From contig NZ_JFZG01000008.1 in NCBI RefSeq assembly GCF_000607165.1, forward strand, positions 310,001-374,000: DNA of 64,000 nucleotides, written 5' to 3'. How positions within the stretch are numbered: the stretch's first letter is position 1; the number at the start of each line of letters is the position of its first letter. This DNA is from Ralstonia pickettii (GTDB taxonomy: Bacteria; Pseudomonadota; Gammaproteobacteria; Burkholderiales; Burkholderiaceae). The notes under the pieces were generated by a model. It had not been told where the DNA came from, did no database searches, and was given only the letters and a program-made list of their open reading frames with translations. A program made the translations under genes and the position numbers. Of the stretch, positions 24,637 to 33,105 are shown piece by piece.

Positions 24637-26298
24637 ATGCTTTCGACCAAGAAAACGCTGCTCGCGATTGCGGTGCCGGCGTGCATGACCCTCGGCCTGT
24701 ACGCGTGCGGCGGCAGCGACGACCCCGCGCCCACGAGCACTGCAGGCACCTCGCCGGCACCGACGACGCCCACCACGCCGACACAGCCCGCCAAGCCGCA
24801 GGGTATGTGGACGATGGGCGACCTGCACGTGCACACGGCGGAGTCCGTCGATGCCGTCACGCCGCTGTCCACGGTGCTCGACCACGCGTTCGACCTCAAC
24901 GGCTTGGACTGGATGGCCGTATCGAACCACTTGCGCCCGTCGCCGCGCGATGCCACGGGCGCCGCGCTTGCGGGCGGCTCCATTGCCGCGTCCGCCGGGA
25001 TCGCCAAGTACGAGATGCCCGCCATTGCGCAGGCGCAGGCGGCAGGCAAGTACGCCGGCAAGCTGATCTTCTCGGCTGCCGAGTGGGACATGCCCACGCA
25101 CGACCACCTGAACGTCGGCATCTTTGATGGCTCCGACAAGCTGCAGACGTCGGCCAAGGGCCTGAACAAGTTCGAATACTTCTTCACGCAGCAGTCCGCG
25201 TCGCTGTTCGACCCGAACGATGTGACCGCGTGGCAGCAGGAAGGCCCGCGCGCCGGCACCACGCACGCCGATGTGGTCAATGCCTTCAAGTGGCTCAAGA
25301 CGAATTACCCGAACTCGAGCTACGGCCTGATCAACCATCCGTCGCGCAACCCGGGCAAGTACACGGTGGCGGACTTCCGCGAGTTCAACGACACCGCACC
25401 CGACATCATGTTCGGCATCGAAGGCATGGTCGGCAACCAGATGGAACCCGACCGCGGCGGCTATACCAGCGCCTACACCGACGCCAACCTGAAAAATCGC
25501 ACCTACGGCGGCGTCGATTACGTGGTCGCGCAAGTCGGCGGCATCTGGGATGCGCTGCTCGGCGAGGGCCGCCGCGTCTGGAACTTTGCCGATTCCGACC
25601 ACCACTTTGAAGTGGACGCCACGCAGCAGTTCAGCAGCGGCTATTACCCCGGCGAATACGCCAAGACCTACATCTGGCTGCCGGGCACCAGCACCGACCT
25701 GAAGACGCTGCTGACGGCCATGCGCTCGGGCAAATCGTTCGCCGTGTTTGGCGACCTCATCAACGCGCTGGACTTCAGTGCGGGCACCACGACCACGTCA
25801 ACCGACATGGGCGGCACGCTCACGGCCAAGGCCGGTGATAAGGTGACGATCACCATCCGCTTCAAGAGCCCCGACCATAACAACTACGAGTACCCGCTGG
25901 GCAGCGGCTTCAAGGTCAACATGCGTCCGGTGGTGGATCACGTTGATCTGATTGCGGGCGACGTGACGGGCAAGGCTGCATCGGGCACGCCAGCCTATGC
26001 GAAAGACACCAATGACTCCACCAAAGTCATCGCCACGTTCACGAAGGCAGACTGGAAGGTCGACGCCGACGGCTACAACAGCATCACGTACACCTACACA
26101 GCGGCCAAGAACCAGTACTTCCGCCTGCGCGGCACCAACCTCGGCATGAACGTGTCGGGCGAAACCAGTAACGGCAACCCGCTGCCGGATCAGAAGACTG
26201 TGGTGACGGAAAACGCCGCGCGCTTCAACGCCATCAACGATCGCAACTACAACGATCTGTGGTTCTACTCGAACCCGGTGTTTGTGTCGGTGCAATAA
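24637..26298 (+). CDS. PHP-domain lipoprotein, putative phosphoesterase
   Basis: The 553-residue product has a lipoprotein signal (lipobox LYAC, then GGSDDP), a Thr/Pro-rich linker, and a PHP-type metal site beginning GDLHVHTAESVDAVTPL, with DWMAVSNH, EWDMPTHDHLNVG, INHPSR and FADSDHH. PHP proteins are metal-dependent phosphoesterases; this one would act at the outer membrane or in the periplasm. The last ~150 residues look like a beta-sandwich. ATG 24637 has AGGAAA upstream. It is not in an operon with the convergent sensor kinase. Confidence 0.8.
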   Translation: MLSTKKTLLAIAVPACMTLGLYACGGSDDPAPTSTAGTSPAPTTPTTPTQPAKPQGMWTMGDLHVHTAESVDAVTPLSTVLDHAFDLNGLDWMAVSNHLRPSPRDATGAALAGGSIAASAGIAKYEMPAIAQAQAAGKYAGKLIFSAAEWDMPTHDHLNVGIFDGSDKLQTSAKGLNKFEYFFTQQSASLFDPNDVTAWQQEGPRAGTTHADVVNAFKWLKTNYPNSSYGLINHPSRNPGKYTVADFREFNDTAPDIMFGIEGMVGNQMEPDRGGYTSAYTDANLKNRTYGGVDYVVAQVGGIWDALLGEGRRVWNFADSDHHFEVDATQQFSSGYYPGEYAKTYIWLPGTSTDLKTLLTAMRSGKSFAVFGDLINALDFSAGTTTTSTDMGGTLTAKAGDKVTITIRFKSPDHNNYEYPLGSGFKVNMRPVVDHVDLIAGDVTGKAASGTPAYAKDTNDSTKVIATFTKADWKVDADGYNSITYTYTAAKNQYFRLRGTNLGMNVSGETSNGNPLPDQKTVVTENAARFNAINDRNYNDLWFYSNPVFVSVQ

Positions 26299-26328
26299 GC
26301 GCTGAAGCAGTAAGGCAGCGGCGGTGAC

Positions 26329-27780
26329 TTACGCGGCGGCAGGCGCACTCGTGCGCCGCAGCCAAACCGTCACCGCCAGCCCGGCGCCACCCGGCCCGGG
26401 CGCCAGCGCAATCTGGCCGCCCATGCGATCCACGATCTGACGCACGATCGCCAGACCCAGGCCGCTGCCCTGGGTCTGCGTGCCTTCCAGACGCGTGAAG
26501 CGCTCGAACACGCGTGTGTACGCCTCGGGCGGAATGCCGGGGCCGTCGTCGGTCACGGACAGGATGGCCCAACCGTAGTCCGCCGACACCTGCACCGTCA
26601 CGTGGCCGCCTTCCTGCGTGTAACGCACGGCGTTGTCGACCAGGTTGAACAGCAGGGCAGCGATCAGCGTGCGATTGCCTGACGTCCACACGGGCAGCTC
26701 GGCAGGCTCGATGCCCAGATCGATCCGGCGGCCATCGGCCAGCAGCGCAAGGTCTTCGAGCACGGTGCGCGCCACTTGCGAGAGGTCGACCACCTCGCTC
26801 GTCGCGGCCGATGCTTCGGCCTGAGACAGCAGCAGCAAGTCGTTGATGAGATCCGCCAGGTTGCGCGTGCTTGTTCGCGCGGCCTTCAGGACTTCGTGCA
26901 GCGCGGCATCTGCGTTGGTTTGCGCTGCCACCTGCATCTGCGTATCGAGAATCGCGAGCGGCGTGCGCATCTGGTGCGCAGCGTCGGCAATGAAGCGCTT
27001 CTGCGTGATCGCGTTGTCGGCAATGCGCTGCAGGTATTGGTTGAACGCGCCCGCAATCGGCTGCAGCTCGTGCTGCAAGCCATCGGGGTCGAGCGGTGCA
27101 AGATCGGTAGGCGCGCGCGCCGACACATTGCCGGCCAATCGCAAGATCGGCCGCAGTTCGAGCGTCAGGCCGATGAGGATCATTGCCAGTGCCAGCCCCA
27201 CCAGCGCGAGCTGGCGCACGGTGCCGGGCCACCACAACTGGCGGACCATCGCGTCACGACCGTTCATGGTTTGCGCGACGCGCGTGACGACGCGCTCGGT
27301 ACGGCCCGCGTCGTACATGGTGCGCACCACGGCGGCCACATGCACGGGCTGGCCTTCCACGGTATCGGTGTAGGTGCCGGCGTCGGCCAGGCCGGCCGCG
27401 TCAAACGCCGGGCGCGTGCCAAAGTCGAGCCGTCCGGCCAGCAGGCGCCCGTGCTCGGTGCTGACCTGGTATGCCACCTGATCGCGCACCGGGGTTTCCG
27501 GCGCGGCGAATACGGCCAGCGCAGCCGGCGGCACCGACACACGCAGGCGGCCTTCGTCCCATTCGATCTGGCCGCTGATCATCTGTGCGGCCGTGTCGAG
27601 CGCATGGAAGTGCACGAGATCGGCGTTGTGACGTGCGGCGGCCAGATCAAGCCAGCCATCGGCCGCCACGTAGACGACCAGCGGCAATGCCAGCCACAAC
27701 ACCAGCCGCGCACGCAGGCTGCGCGCCCGCGTTGGGGCGGACTGCGCTGGTGCTTGATCAGGACTGCGCGGCGGAGGCAT
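26329..27780 (-). CDS. Two-component sensor histidine kinase, TctE/QseC-like
   Basis: The 483-residue product has two membrane helices (about 25-45 and 185-205) around a periplasmic sensor of about 140 residues. A HAMP-like linker, the H box DAAHQMRTPLAILDTQ, N box NLVDNAVRYT, G1 VTDDGPGIP and G2 GSGLGLAIVRQ follow. It phosphorylates the response regulator encoded just upstream, whose 3' end it overlaps by 23 bp. The signal is unknown. The neighbouring binding protein and porin suggest an organic acid or nutrient. Confidence 0.9.
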   Translation of the reverse strand: MPPPRSPDQAPAQSAPTRARSLRARLVLWLALPLVVYVAADGWLDLAAARHNADLVHFHALDTAAQMISGQIEWDEGRLRVSVPPAALAVFAAPETPVRDQVAYQVSTEHGRLLAGRLDFGTRPAFDAAGLADAGTYTDTVEGQPVHVAAVVRTMYDAGRTERVVTRVAQTMNGRDAMVRQLWWPGTVRQLALVGLALAMILIGLTLELRPILRLAGNVSARAPTDLAPLDPDGLQHELQPIAGAFNQYLQRIADNAITQKRFIADAAHQMRTPLAILDTQMQVAAQTNADAALHEVLKAARTSTRNLADLINDLLLLSQAEASAATSEVVDLSQVARTVLEDLALLADGRRIDLGIEPAELPVWTSGNRTLIAALLFNLVDNAVRYTQEGGHVTVQVSADYGWAILSVTDDGPGIPPEAYTRVFERFTRLEGTQTQGSGLGLAIVRQIVDRMGGQIALAPGPGGAGLAVTVWLRRTSAPAAA

Positions 27781-28438
27781 CGCGCAGCAGGTAACCGAGG
27801 CCGCGCAGCGTGACGATGGTGGCGGCGGAATGCTCCAGCTTCTTGCGCAGGCGGTGGATGTAGATCTCGATGGCCTCGGGGCTGGCTTCGTCATCCATCC
27901 CGAACACGCCGTTCACCAGCGCCGGTTTGGACACCGTGCGCCCCAGCTTGAGCATCAGGATTTCCAGCACGGTGTGCTCGCGCGCGGGCAGCACCAGAGG
28001 CTGGCCGGCCAGGTTGAAGGTGCGGCTGCCGGTGTGGTACGTCAGGTCGCCGCATTGCAGTTCGACGGACTGATCGGGAGCGCTGCGCCGCACCAGCACC
28101 TGGATGCGCGCAATCAGCTCGCGAATCTCGAACGGCTTGACGAGGTAGTCGTCGGCGCCGGCACCCAGGCAGGCAACCTTGTCGTCGATCCCGCCGCTGG
28201 CCGTGAGGATCAGCACCGGCACCGGGTTGCGCCGGCCACGCAAACGTTGCAATACACCTTGCCCCGACAAGGTGGGCAATTGCAGATCAAGCAGCACCAC
28301 ATCGTAGTGTTGCGTAAGCAACAGCGTGTCGGCGGATTCGCCATCGGTGGCGTGATCCACGGTGAAATGGGCGCGGCGCAGGGCCTCAGAGAGCCAGTGC
28401 GCCAGCGGGGCGTTGTCTTCGATCAGGAGCAGCTTCAT
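27758..28438 (-). CDS. OmpR/TctD-family response regulator
   Basis: The 226-residue product has a receiver domain (LLIEDNAPLAHWL, phospho-Asp in VLLDLQLP, Lys in DDYLVKPF) and a C-terminal winged helix (LVLPAREHTVLEILM, IYIHRLRKKLE). It forms an operon with the sensor kinase. It is divergent from the binding-protein gene at 28586, its likely target. Confidence 0.92.
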   Translation of the reverse strand: MKLLLIEDNAPLAHWLSEALRRAHFTVDHATDGESADTLLLTQHYDVVLLDLQLPTLSGQGVLQRLRGRRNPVPVLILTASGGIDDKVACLGAGADDYLVKPFEIRELIARIQVLVRRSAPDQSVELQCGDLTYHTGSRTFNLAGQPLVLPAREHTVLEILMLKLGRTVSKPALVNGVFGMDDEASPEAIEIYIHRLRKKLEHSAATIVTLRGLGYLLRDASAAQS

Positions 28439-28585
28439 GCGAAAACAGCGCGTCCGAAAAATGAAAGCGATTTGTGGGTTGCCGCTTCCTAGAATGGTGG
28501 CGGCTGCCTACGCGCGCCGGAGGCATCACTCACCAGATCCGGACCGCGCGATACTGATATCTACAAAAGAGCCGGAGACAACTCA

Positions 28586-29635
28586 ATGGGTGTTTTTACC
28601 TGCAGGACCGCCCGCGCACGCGGCGTCCGGCGCTGGGTCACGCCGTGGCTCGCTGCCTTTCTGGCCGTGGCAACTTCGCATGCCCTTGCACAAGACCCGG
28701 CGCGCCTGACGCTCATGGTCAGCGGCACCGCCAAGATGATCTACCTGCCCGCTACGTTAGCGCAGCGCCTGGGCTATTTCCATGACGAAGGGCTCGACGT
28801 GGAACTGCTCTCGCAGCCCGCCGGCGTCGATGCGGAAAGCGAACTGCTCACCGGCTTTGCCCAAGGCGTGGTCGGCTTTTATGACCACACCATCGACCTG
28901 CAGGCCAAGGGCAAGGAAGTGCGCGCCATTGTCGTATTCAGTCAGGTGCCGGGCGAGGCGGAAGTCGTGTCGACACGGTTGCCGGCGACGGTGCAGTCCA
29001 TGCGTGACCTGCGCGGCCGCACGCTGGGCGTGACGGGGCTGGGCGCATCCACCAGCTTTCTCACGCGTTACCTGATGACGCAGCAGGGGCTGTCGGCCGG
29101 CGACTACACCATGCTGCCAGTCGGCGCCGAACGCAGCTTCGTCACCGCGCTGCGCAGCGGCCGCATCGATGCCGGCATGACCACCGACCCGACGGTCTCG
29201 CGCCTCGTGCACAGCGGCGAAGCACGCGTGCTGCTCGACTTGCGCACGCTGGAGAGCACGCGTGCCGCGCTGGGCGGTTCGTATCCGGCCGCGTGTCTGT
29301 ACTTGCAGACCGAATGGCTGGAAGCGCATCCGGACGTCGCCGCCAAACTGGCCCGCGCATTCGTGCGCACCCTGCGTTACATGCACACGCACGGTGCTGA
29401 AGACATTGCCGGACGCATGCCGCCTGAATTCCGGCGGGATCATCCCGAGCTGTACACAAAAGCGCTTGCCGCCGCGTTGCCCACCTTCAGCACCGACGGA
29501 CGCATGCCGGACGACGGCCCACCCACCGTCCTGCGCGTCCTCGCCGCCAGCAATGCCAACGCGCGCGACAAGCACATCGACCTCTCGCGCACCTACACCA
29601 ACAAGTTTGTCGATCAGGTGCGCGAGCGCCGCTAG
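28586..29635 (+). CDS. Periplasmic ABC-type binding protein, NitT/TauT (NMT1-like) family
   Basis: The 349-residue product has a signal peptide ending SHALAQ and an NMT1/SsuA-type fold: MIYLPATLAQRLGYFHDEGLDVELLSQPAG, LRGRTLGVTGLGASTSFLTRYLM and SGRIDAGMTTDPTV. It binds a small substrate such as a sulfonate, nitrate or pyrimidine analogue. No ATPase or permease gene is adjacent, so either the transporter is elsewhere or the protein serves sensing. Start ATG 28586 with GGAG upstream. Confidence 0.82.
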   Translation: MGVFTCRTARARGVRRWVTPWLAAFLAVATSHALAQDPARLTLMVSGTAKMIYLPATLAQRLGYFHDEGLDVELLSQPAGVDAESELLTGFAQGVVGFYDHTIDLQAKGKEVRAIVVFSQVPGEAEVVSTRLPATVQSMRDLRGRTLGVTGLGASTSFLTRYLMTQQGLSAGDYTMLPVGAERSFVTALRSGRIDAGMTTDPTVSRLVHSGEARVLLDLRTLESTRAALGGSYPAACLYLQTEWLEAHPDVAAKLARAFVRTLRYMHTHGAEDIAGRMPPEFRRDHPELYTKALAAALPTFSTDGRMPDDGPPTVLRVLAASNANARDKHIDLSRTYTNKFVDQVRERR

Positions 29636-29653
29636 CTCAAACCAAACACTCGC

Positions 29654-30781
29654 TTAGAAGCGCGTGCGCATACCGACGCCAAACTCCGTCTGGCTGTTGT
29701 GGCCGTTGGTGCCGCCCACGATGTACTGATCCTTGAGCTTCATGTAGTCCGCCGCCACGTAGAACTCCGTGCGCTTTGACACGTGGTAGAACACCGAGCC
29801 GTACAGCGTGTTCTTGCGACCGCTGCCTGCTGCGGTGGCACCCACCACGCTGGCATACGCATTGAGCGTGTTGCCATCTGCGTTGAAGGCGGCGTTGTCG
29901 GCCTTCATGATCTGGTAGCCGATTTCATAGTCGAACGCGCCTTGCGGAGCGATCTTCAGCGACAGCGTGTAGGCGTCATCCTTGCGGTTGCCCAGCGCGG
30001 CCGGCTGCTCGCCGGTGTAGTGGAAGTAGCCCGCATTGACACGGAACATGCCCAGAATCACGTTGCCGCCCACCGAGTACGAACGGTCCATGAAGCCGCC
30101 CACCTTGGCCTGTTGCGCGAAGCCTGCCAGATGGAAGTTGTCGCCGTTGTAGCCCAGTGCGAGCGACTCGGTGGTGCCTTGCGTGAACTGGCCCGGCACT
30201 TCGCCAAACTGATAGCCCAGTGCCGTCAGGAAGCGGCCGCCCCACATCTTCTTCCACACCACGCCGTTGTTCATGCGCGTGCCCGTGGCGCTGCCTGCGT
30301 AGAAAATCAGCTGCTTGAAGTTGTTGGTGTTGGTGTAGCCACCTTCTTCCAAACCGACTTTCTCACTGGTGTACGGGTCGCCGTAGATGGCAGAGATATC
30401 GCGCGCAATCGCGTTCTGGCGGCCGAAGGTCAGCTTGCCCAGCGATTCGCTCGACAGGCCCACCCAAGCGTCGCGATTGAACAGCACGCCCGGAGTGTCC
30501 ATGTTGCCGGTCGGCGTTTCGTATTCCGATTCCAGTTTGAAGATGGCCGACGTGCCGCCGCCCAGGTCTTCCTTGCCGGTCAGGCCCCAGCGGCTGCCCG
30601 AGAACCAGGGAATCTGGAAGCCGGTGGTGCGCGCGCCTGAAGCGTTGGTGTTGTTGACGGTGCTGATGGTGGTGTCGATCAGGCCGTAGAGCGTCACGTT
30701 CGACTGGGCATGAGCGGCGCCGGTGGCCAGCGTGGCCGCGGCGGCTGCAGTTGCCGCAAGGGCAAACTTGATGCGGGACAT
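29654..30781 (-). CDS. General trimeric porin
   Basis: The 375-residue product has a signal peptide ending GAAHA and starts QSNVTLYGLIDTTISTVNN. It shows the Burkholderiales porin pattern (FKLESEYETPTGNMD, FNRDAWVGLSSESLGKLTFGRQNA) and ends in Phe for outer-membrane assembly (TEFGVGMRTRF). It is convergent with the binding protein gene, with 18 bp between. AGGAG precedes the ATG at 30781. Confidence 0.93.
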   Translation of the reverse strand: MSRIKFALAATAAAAATLATGAAHAQSNVTLYGLIDTTISTVNNTNASGARTTGFQIPWFSGSRWGLTGKEDLGGGTSAIFKLESEYETPTGNMDTPGVLFNRDAWVGLSSESLGKLTFGRQNAIARDISAIYGDPYTSEKVGLEEGGYTNTNNFKQLIFYAGSATGTRMNNGVVWKKMWGGRFLTALGYQFGEVPGQFTQGTTESLALGYNGDNFHLAGFAQQAKVGGFMDRSYSVGGNVILGMFRVNAGYFHYTGEQPAALGNRKDDAYTLSLKIAPQGAFDYEIGYQIMKADNAAFNADGNTLNAYASVVGATAAGSGRKNTLYGSVFYHVSKRTEFYVAADYMKLKDQYIVGGTNGHNSQTEFGVGMRTRF

Positions 30782-31072
30782 TGAAGTCTCCTTCCTTTGT
30801 GGGTGATGGTGTCCGGTCGTGATGCCGGCTTCGGGAAACGCGCAACGGCAGTGGGTCAGACCGCCCGATGCAATCGCTGGGCGAGCGTAGAAGGGGGCAC
30901 CTTTCTGGAGCCTTTCGCGTCGGCGTGCGCGCAACGCTAGGGTCTACCCGCATTGGGACGTGCGCAGAGGCGGGCGTTGTTGCGTCGGCCAATGCAACGC
31001 ATTGCAGCCCGGGCAATCGGGCTCGCGGTAGAGTGTCGAGTCACCTCATCTCAACTCCGCCAGACTCCTCCC

Positions 31073-31507
31073 ATGCATCCGTCCCAAATGACCGGCCTGC
31101 AATTGCTGCAGGCCATGTCGCACGGCGATCTGCCACGCGCATCCATCAGCGAGACCATCCCAATGACGATGGACCTCATCGAAGCGGGCACCGTGCACTT
31201 CGGTGCCCAGGCCGACAAACGCCACCTCAATCCGCTGGGCGGCGTGCATGGCGGCTTTGCGGCGACGGTGCTCGACTCCGTGACGGGCTGCGCCGTGCAT
31301 TCGATGCTCGAAGCCGGCGTCGGCTACGGCACGGTCGACTTGAACGTGAAGATGGTGAAGGCAGTGCCGGTGGATACGCCACTGGTGGCGGTAGGACGCG
31401 TGCTGCATGTCTCGCGCACGATCGGCGTGTCGGAGGGCACGCTCAAAACGCAGGACGGCACATTGCTGGCGCACGCCACGGCAACGTGTGTCATCCGCCG
31501 TCCGTAA
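31073..31507 (+). CDS. PaaI-type hotdog thioesterase
   Basis: The 144-residue product contains [29 protein letters not shown], the PaaI/HGG motif of acyl-CoA thioesterases, and [10 protein letters not shown]. It is cytoplasmic; the substrate acyl group is unknown. ATG 31073 is one option and ATG 31088 (MTGLQLL) another. The isochorismatase-fold gene follows after 23 bp and is probably cotranscribed. Confidence 0.85.
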   Translation: MHPSQMTGLQLLQAMSHGDLPRASISETIPMTMDLIEAGTVHFGAQADKRHLNPLGGVHGGFAATVLDSVTGCAVHSMLEAGVGYGTVDLNVKMVKAVPVDTPLVAVGRVLHVSRTIGVSEGTLKTQDGTLLAHATATCVIRRP

Positions 31508-31530
31508 CCCCGATTCACCTGGAGCACTTG

Positions 31531-32130
31531 ATGTCTGAACCGCTGCAAACCCTGTCTGCCTTGTCTGCGAAAACCACCGCGCTGGTGTTGATCGACCTGC
31601 AACGCGGCATCCTGCCGTTTGCCCAGGGGCCGCACTCGGCCGAGCAGGTATTGGGCGCGTCCGCCAAGCTCGCCAAGCGCTTTCGCGAGCTGGGTGCGCC
31701 CGTGGTGCTGGTGCGCGTGGGGTGGGCGCCGGATTACGCTGATGCGCCGCGCCAGCCCGTCGACCGCCCCGCGCCCACACAGCCGGGCGGCCTGCCGCCG
31801 CAATGGTGGGAACAACCCGCCGAGCTGGAAGTGGCGCCTACCGACATCCAGATCACCAAGCGCCAGTGGGGCGCGTTCTACGGCACCGAACTCGATCTGC
31901 AACTGCGCCGTCGGGGCATCACCACCATCGTGCTGGGCGGCATCTCGACACATGTGGGAGTGGAATCGACCGCCCGTGCCGCGTGGGAGCACGGCTACGC
32001 GCTGGTGCTGGCCGAAGATGCAATGAGTTCGAACGATGCGGCCATGCATCGATCGTCGGTGGAGAACGTGTTTCCGCGACTGGGCCGCGTGCGCGATACC
32101 GGCACCATCCTCGCGGCGCTGGCGGCCTGA
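31531..32130 (+). CDS. Isochorismatase-superfamily hydrolase
   Basis: The 199-residue product has the Rossmann-like start [15 protein letters not shown] (catalytic Asp), Lys in [15 protein letters not shown], and [21 protein letters not shown]. Where most family members carry the nucleophile Cys (VCVEST) it has Gly, as true isochorismatases EntB and PhzD do. So it may hydrolyse a vinyl-ether substrate or have lost amidohydrolase activity. GGAG lies eight bases before the ATG. Confidence 0.85.
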   Translation: MSEPLQTLSALSAKTTALVLIDLQRGILPFAQGPHSAEQVLGASAKLAKRFRELGAPVVLVRVGWAPDYADAPRQPVDRPAPTQPGGLPPQWWEQPAELEVAPTDIQITKRQWGAFYGTELDLQLRRRGITTIVLGGISTHVGVESTARAAWEHGYALVLAEDAMSSNDAAMHRSSVENVFPRLGRVRDTGTILAALAA

Positions 32131-32134
32131 ACGT

Positions 32135-32989
32135 TCAGGCGCCGTCTTCGACCGGCACGTATAGCACCATGCGCAGGCGCGGGTCTTCCATCACCGGCAG
32201 GCCGATGTAGTCGTAGCGGACGACCTTACCGGCGGGCGTGCGGATCAGCTTGTGTTCCGCGCGCTGGGCGCGCACCTCGTGCTGCCGCCACCAGGTATCG
32301 AACTCGCGGCTGCTCGTGCGCAGCCGGTCGACCAACGCCACGAGCACCGGGTCATCTGCGTGCGGGTCGTACACCGCGCGAAACTTCGCCAGCATGCGTC
32401 GCGCCTCGTTCTCCCACTCGACAAAACGCTCGCGCGCATTGGTGTACAAAAACATGTACACCAGCGAGTTGCGGTCTTCCGGCGGCATCGTGCCGAAATC
32501 CATGAAGAGCTGCGAGGTCGCCTCGTTCCAGCACAGCAGCTCGGTGCGGTAGCTGCGCACGTGGGCGGGCAAGACCATGCCGGCGACGGCCCGGCGCAAG
32601 ACATCGGGCACCGCTTCGGCCGCTGAACGCCCGGGGGTCCCAACTCCGGGCCCCGTGAAAACCGATTCGGCACGCGCCAGGCCACGCATGTGCGCGCGCT
32701 CATCCGAAGACAGCTTCAGTGCGCGCCCGATCGCCTCGATCGTCGCCACGGAAGGCCGCACGTCGCGCCCCTGCTCGATACGCACATACCAATCGATGCT
32801 GATGTTGGCCAACTGCGCGACTTCTTCCCGGCGCAGGCCGGCGGTGCGGCGGCGCCCGCTGCCCTCGGGCAGTCCCACGTCCTGCGGACGCAGGTGGCTG
32901 CGGCGGCTGCGCAGGAACTCGCCCAGCTCGTTGCGGGGCGCGGCAGGGAAGGAGGCAAGGTCGGCGGTGAAATCGTCCATGAGGGGCAT
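32135..32989 (-). CDS. XRE-type regulator with MmyB-like ligand-binding domain
   Basis: The 284-residue product has an N-terminal helix-turn-helix (GEFLRSRRSHL, TAGLRREEVAQLANISIDWYVRIEQGRDVRPS). The C-terminal MmyB-like domain has LLCWNEATSQLFMDFGTMPPEDRN and RRMLAKFRAVYDPHADDP. Members often control a divergent efflux pump or oxidoreductase, matching the divergent MFS gene at 33106. Start 32989 gives MPLMDDF; an ATG three codons later is equally possible. The preceding isochorismatase gene converges with it. Confidence 0.85.
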   Translation of the reverse strand: MPLMDDFTADLASFPAAPRNELGEFLRSRRSHLRPQDVGLPEGSGRRRTAGLRREEVAQLANISIDWYVRIEQGRDVRPSVATIEAIGRALKLSSDERAHMRGLARAESVFTGPGVGTPGRSAAEAVPDVLRRAVAGMVLPAHVRSYRTELLCWNEATSQLFMDFGTMPPEDRNSLVYMFLYTNARERFVEWENEARRMLAKFRAVYDPHADDPVLVALVDRLRTSSREFDTWWRQHEVRAQRAEHKLIRTPAGKVVRYDYIGLPVMEDPRLRMVLYVPVEDGA

Positions 32990-33024
32990 TACACACGACA
33001 GCGCGTGAAGGTGGGAGGGACAGC

Positions 33025-33043
33025 TCAATCCTAGGTTAATCCT
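33025..33043. promoter_or_regulatory. Tandem operator-like direct repeat between regulator and MFS gene
   Basis: AATCCTAG occurs twice, at 33025-33032 and 33036-33043, one helical turn (11 bp) apart. It lies between the XRE/MmyB regulator and the divergent MFS gene, so it probably binds that regulator. Confidence 0.5.
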
Positions 33044-33105
33044 AGCTCTGCATCGAATCGGCTCGCGCACCTACGCTGCGTTCATCCCTCTTTCCGGAGC
33101 CGATC

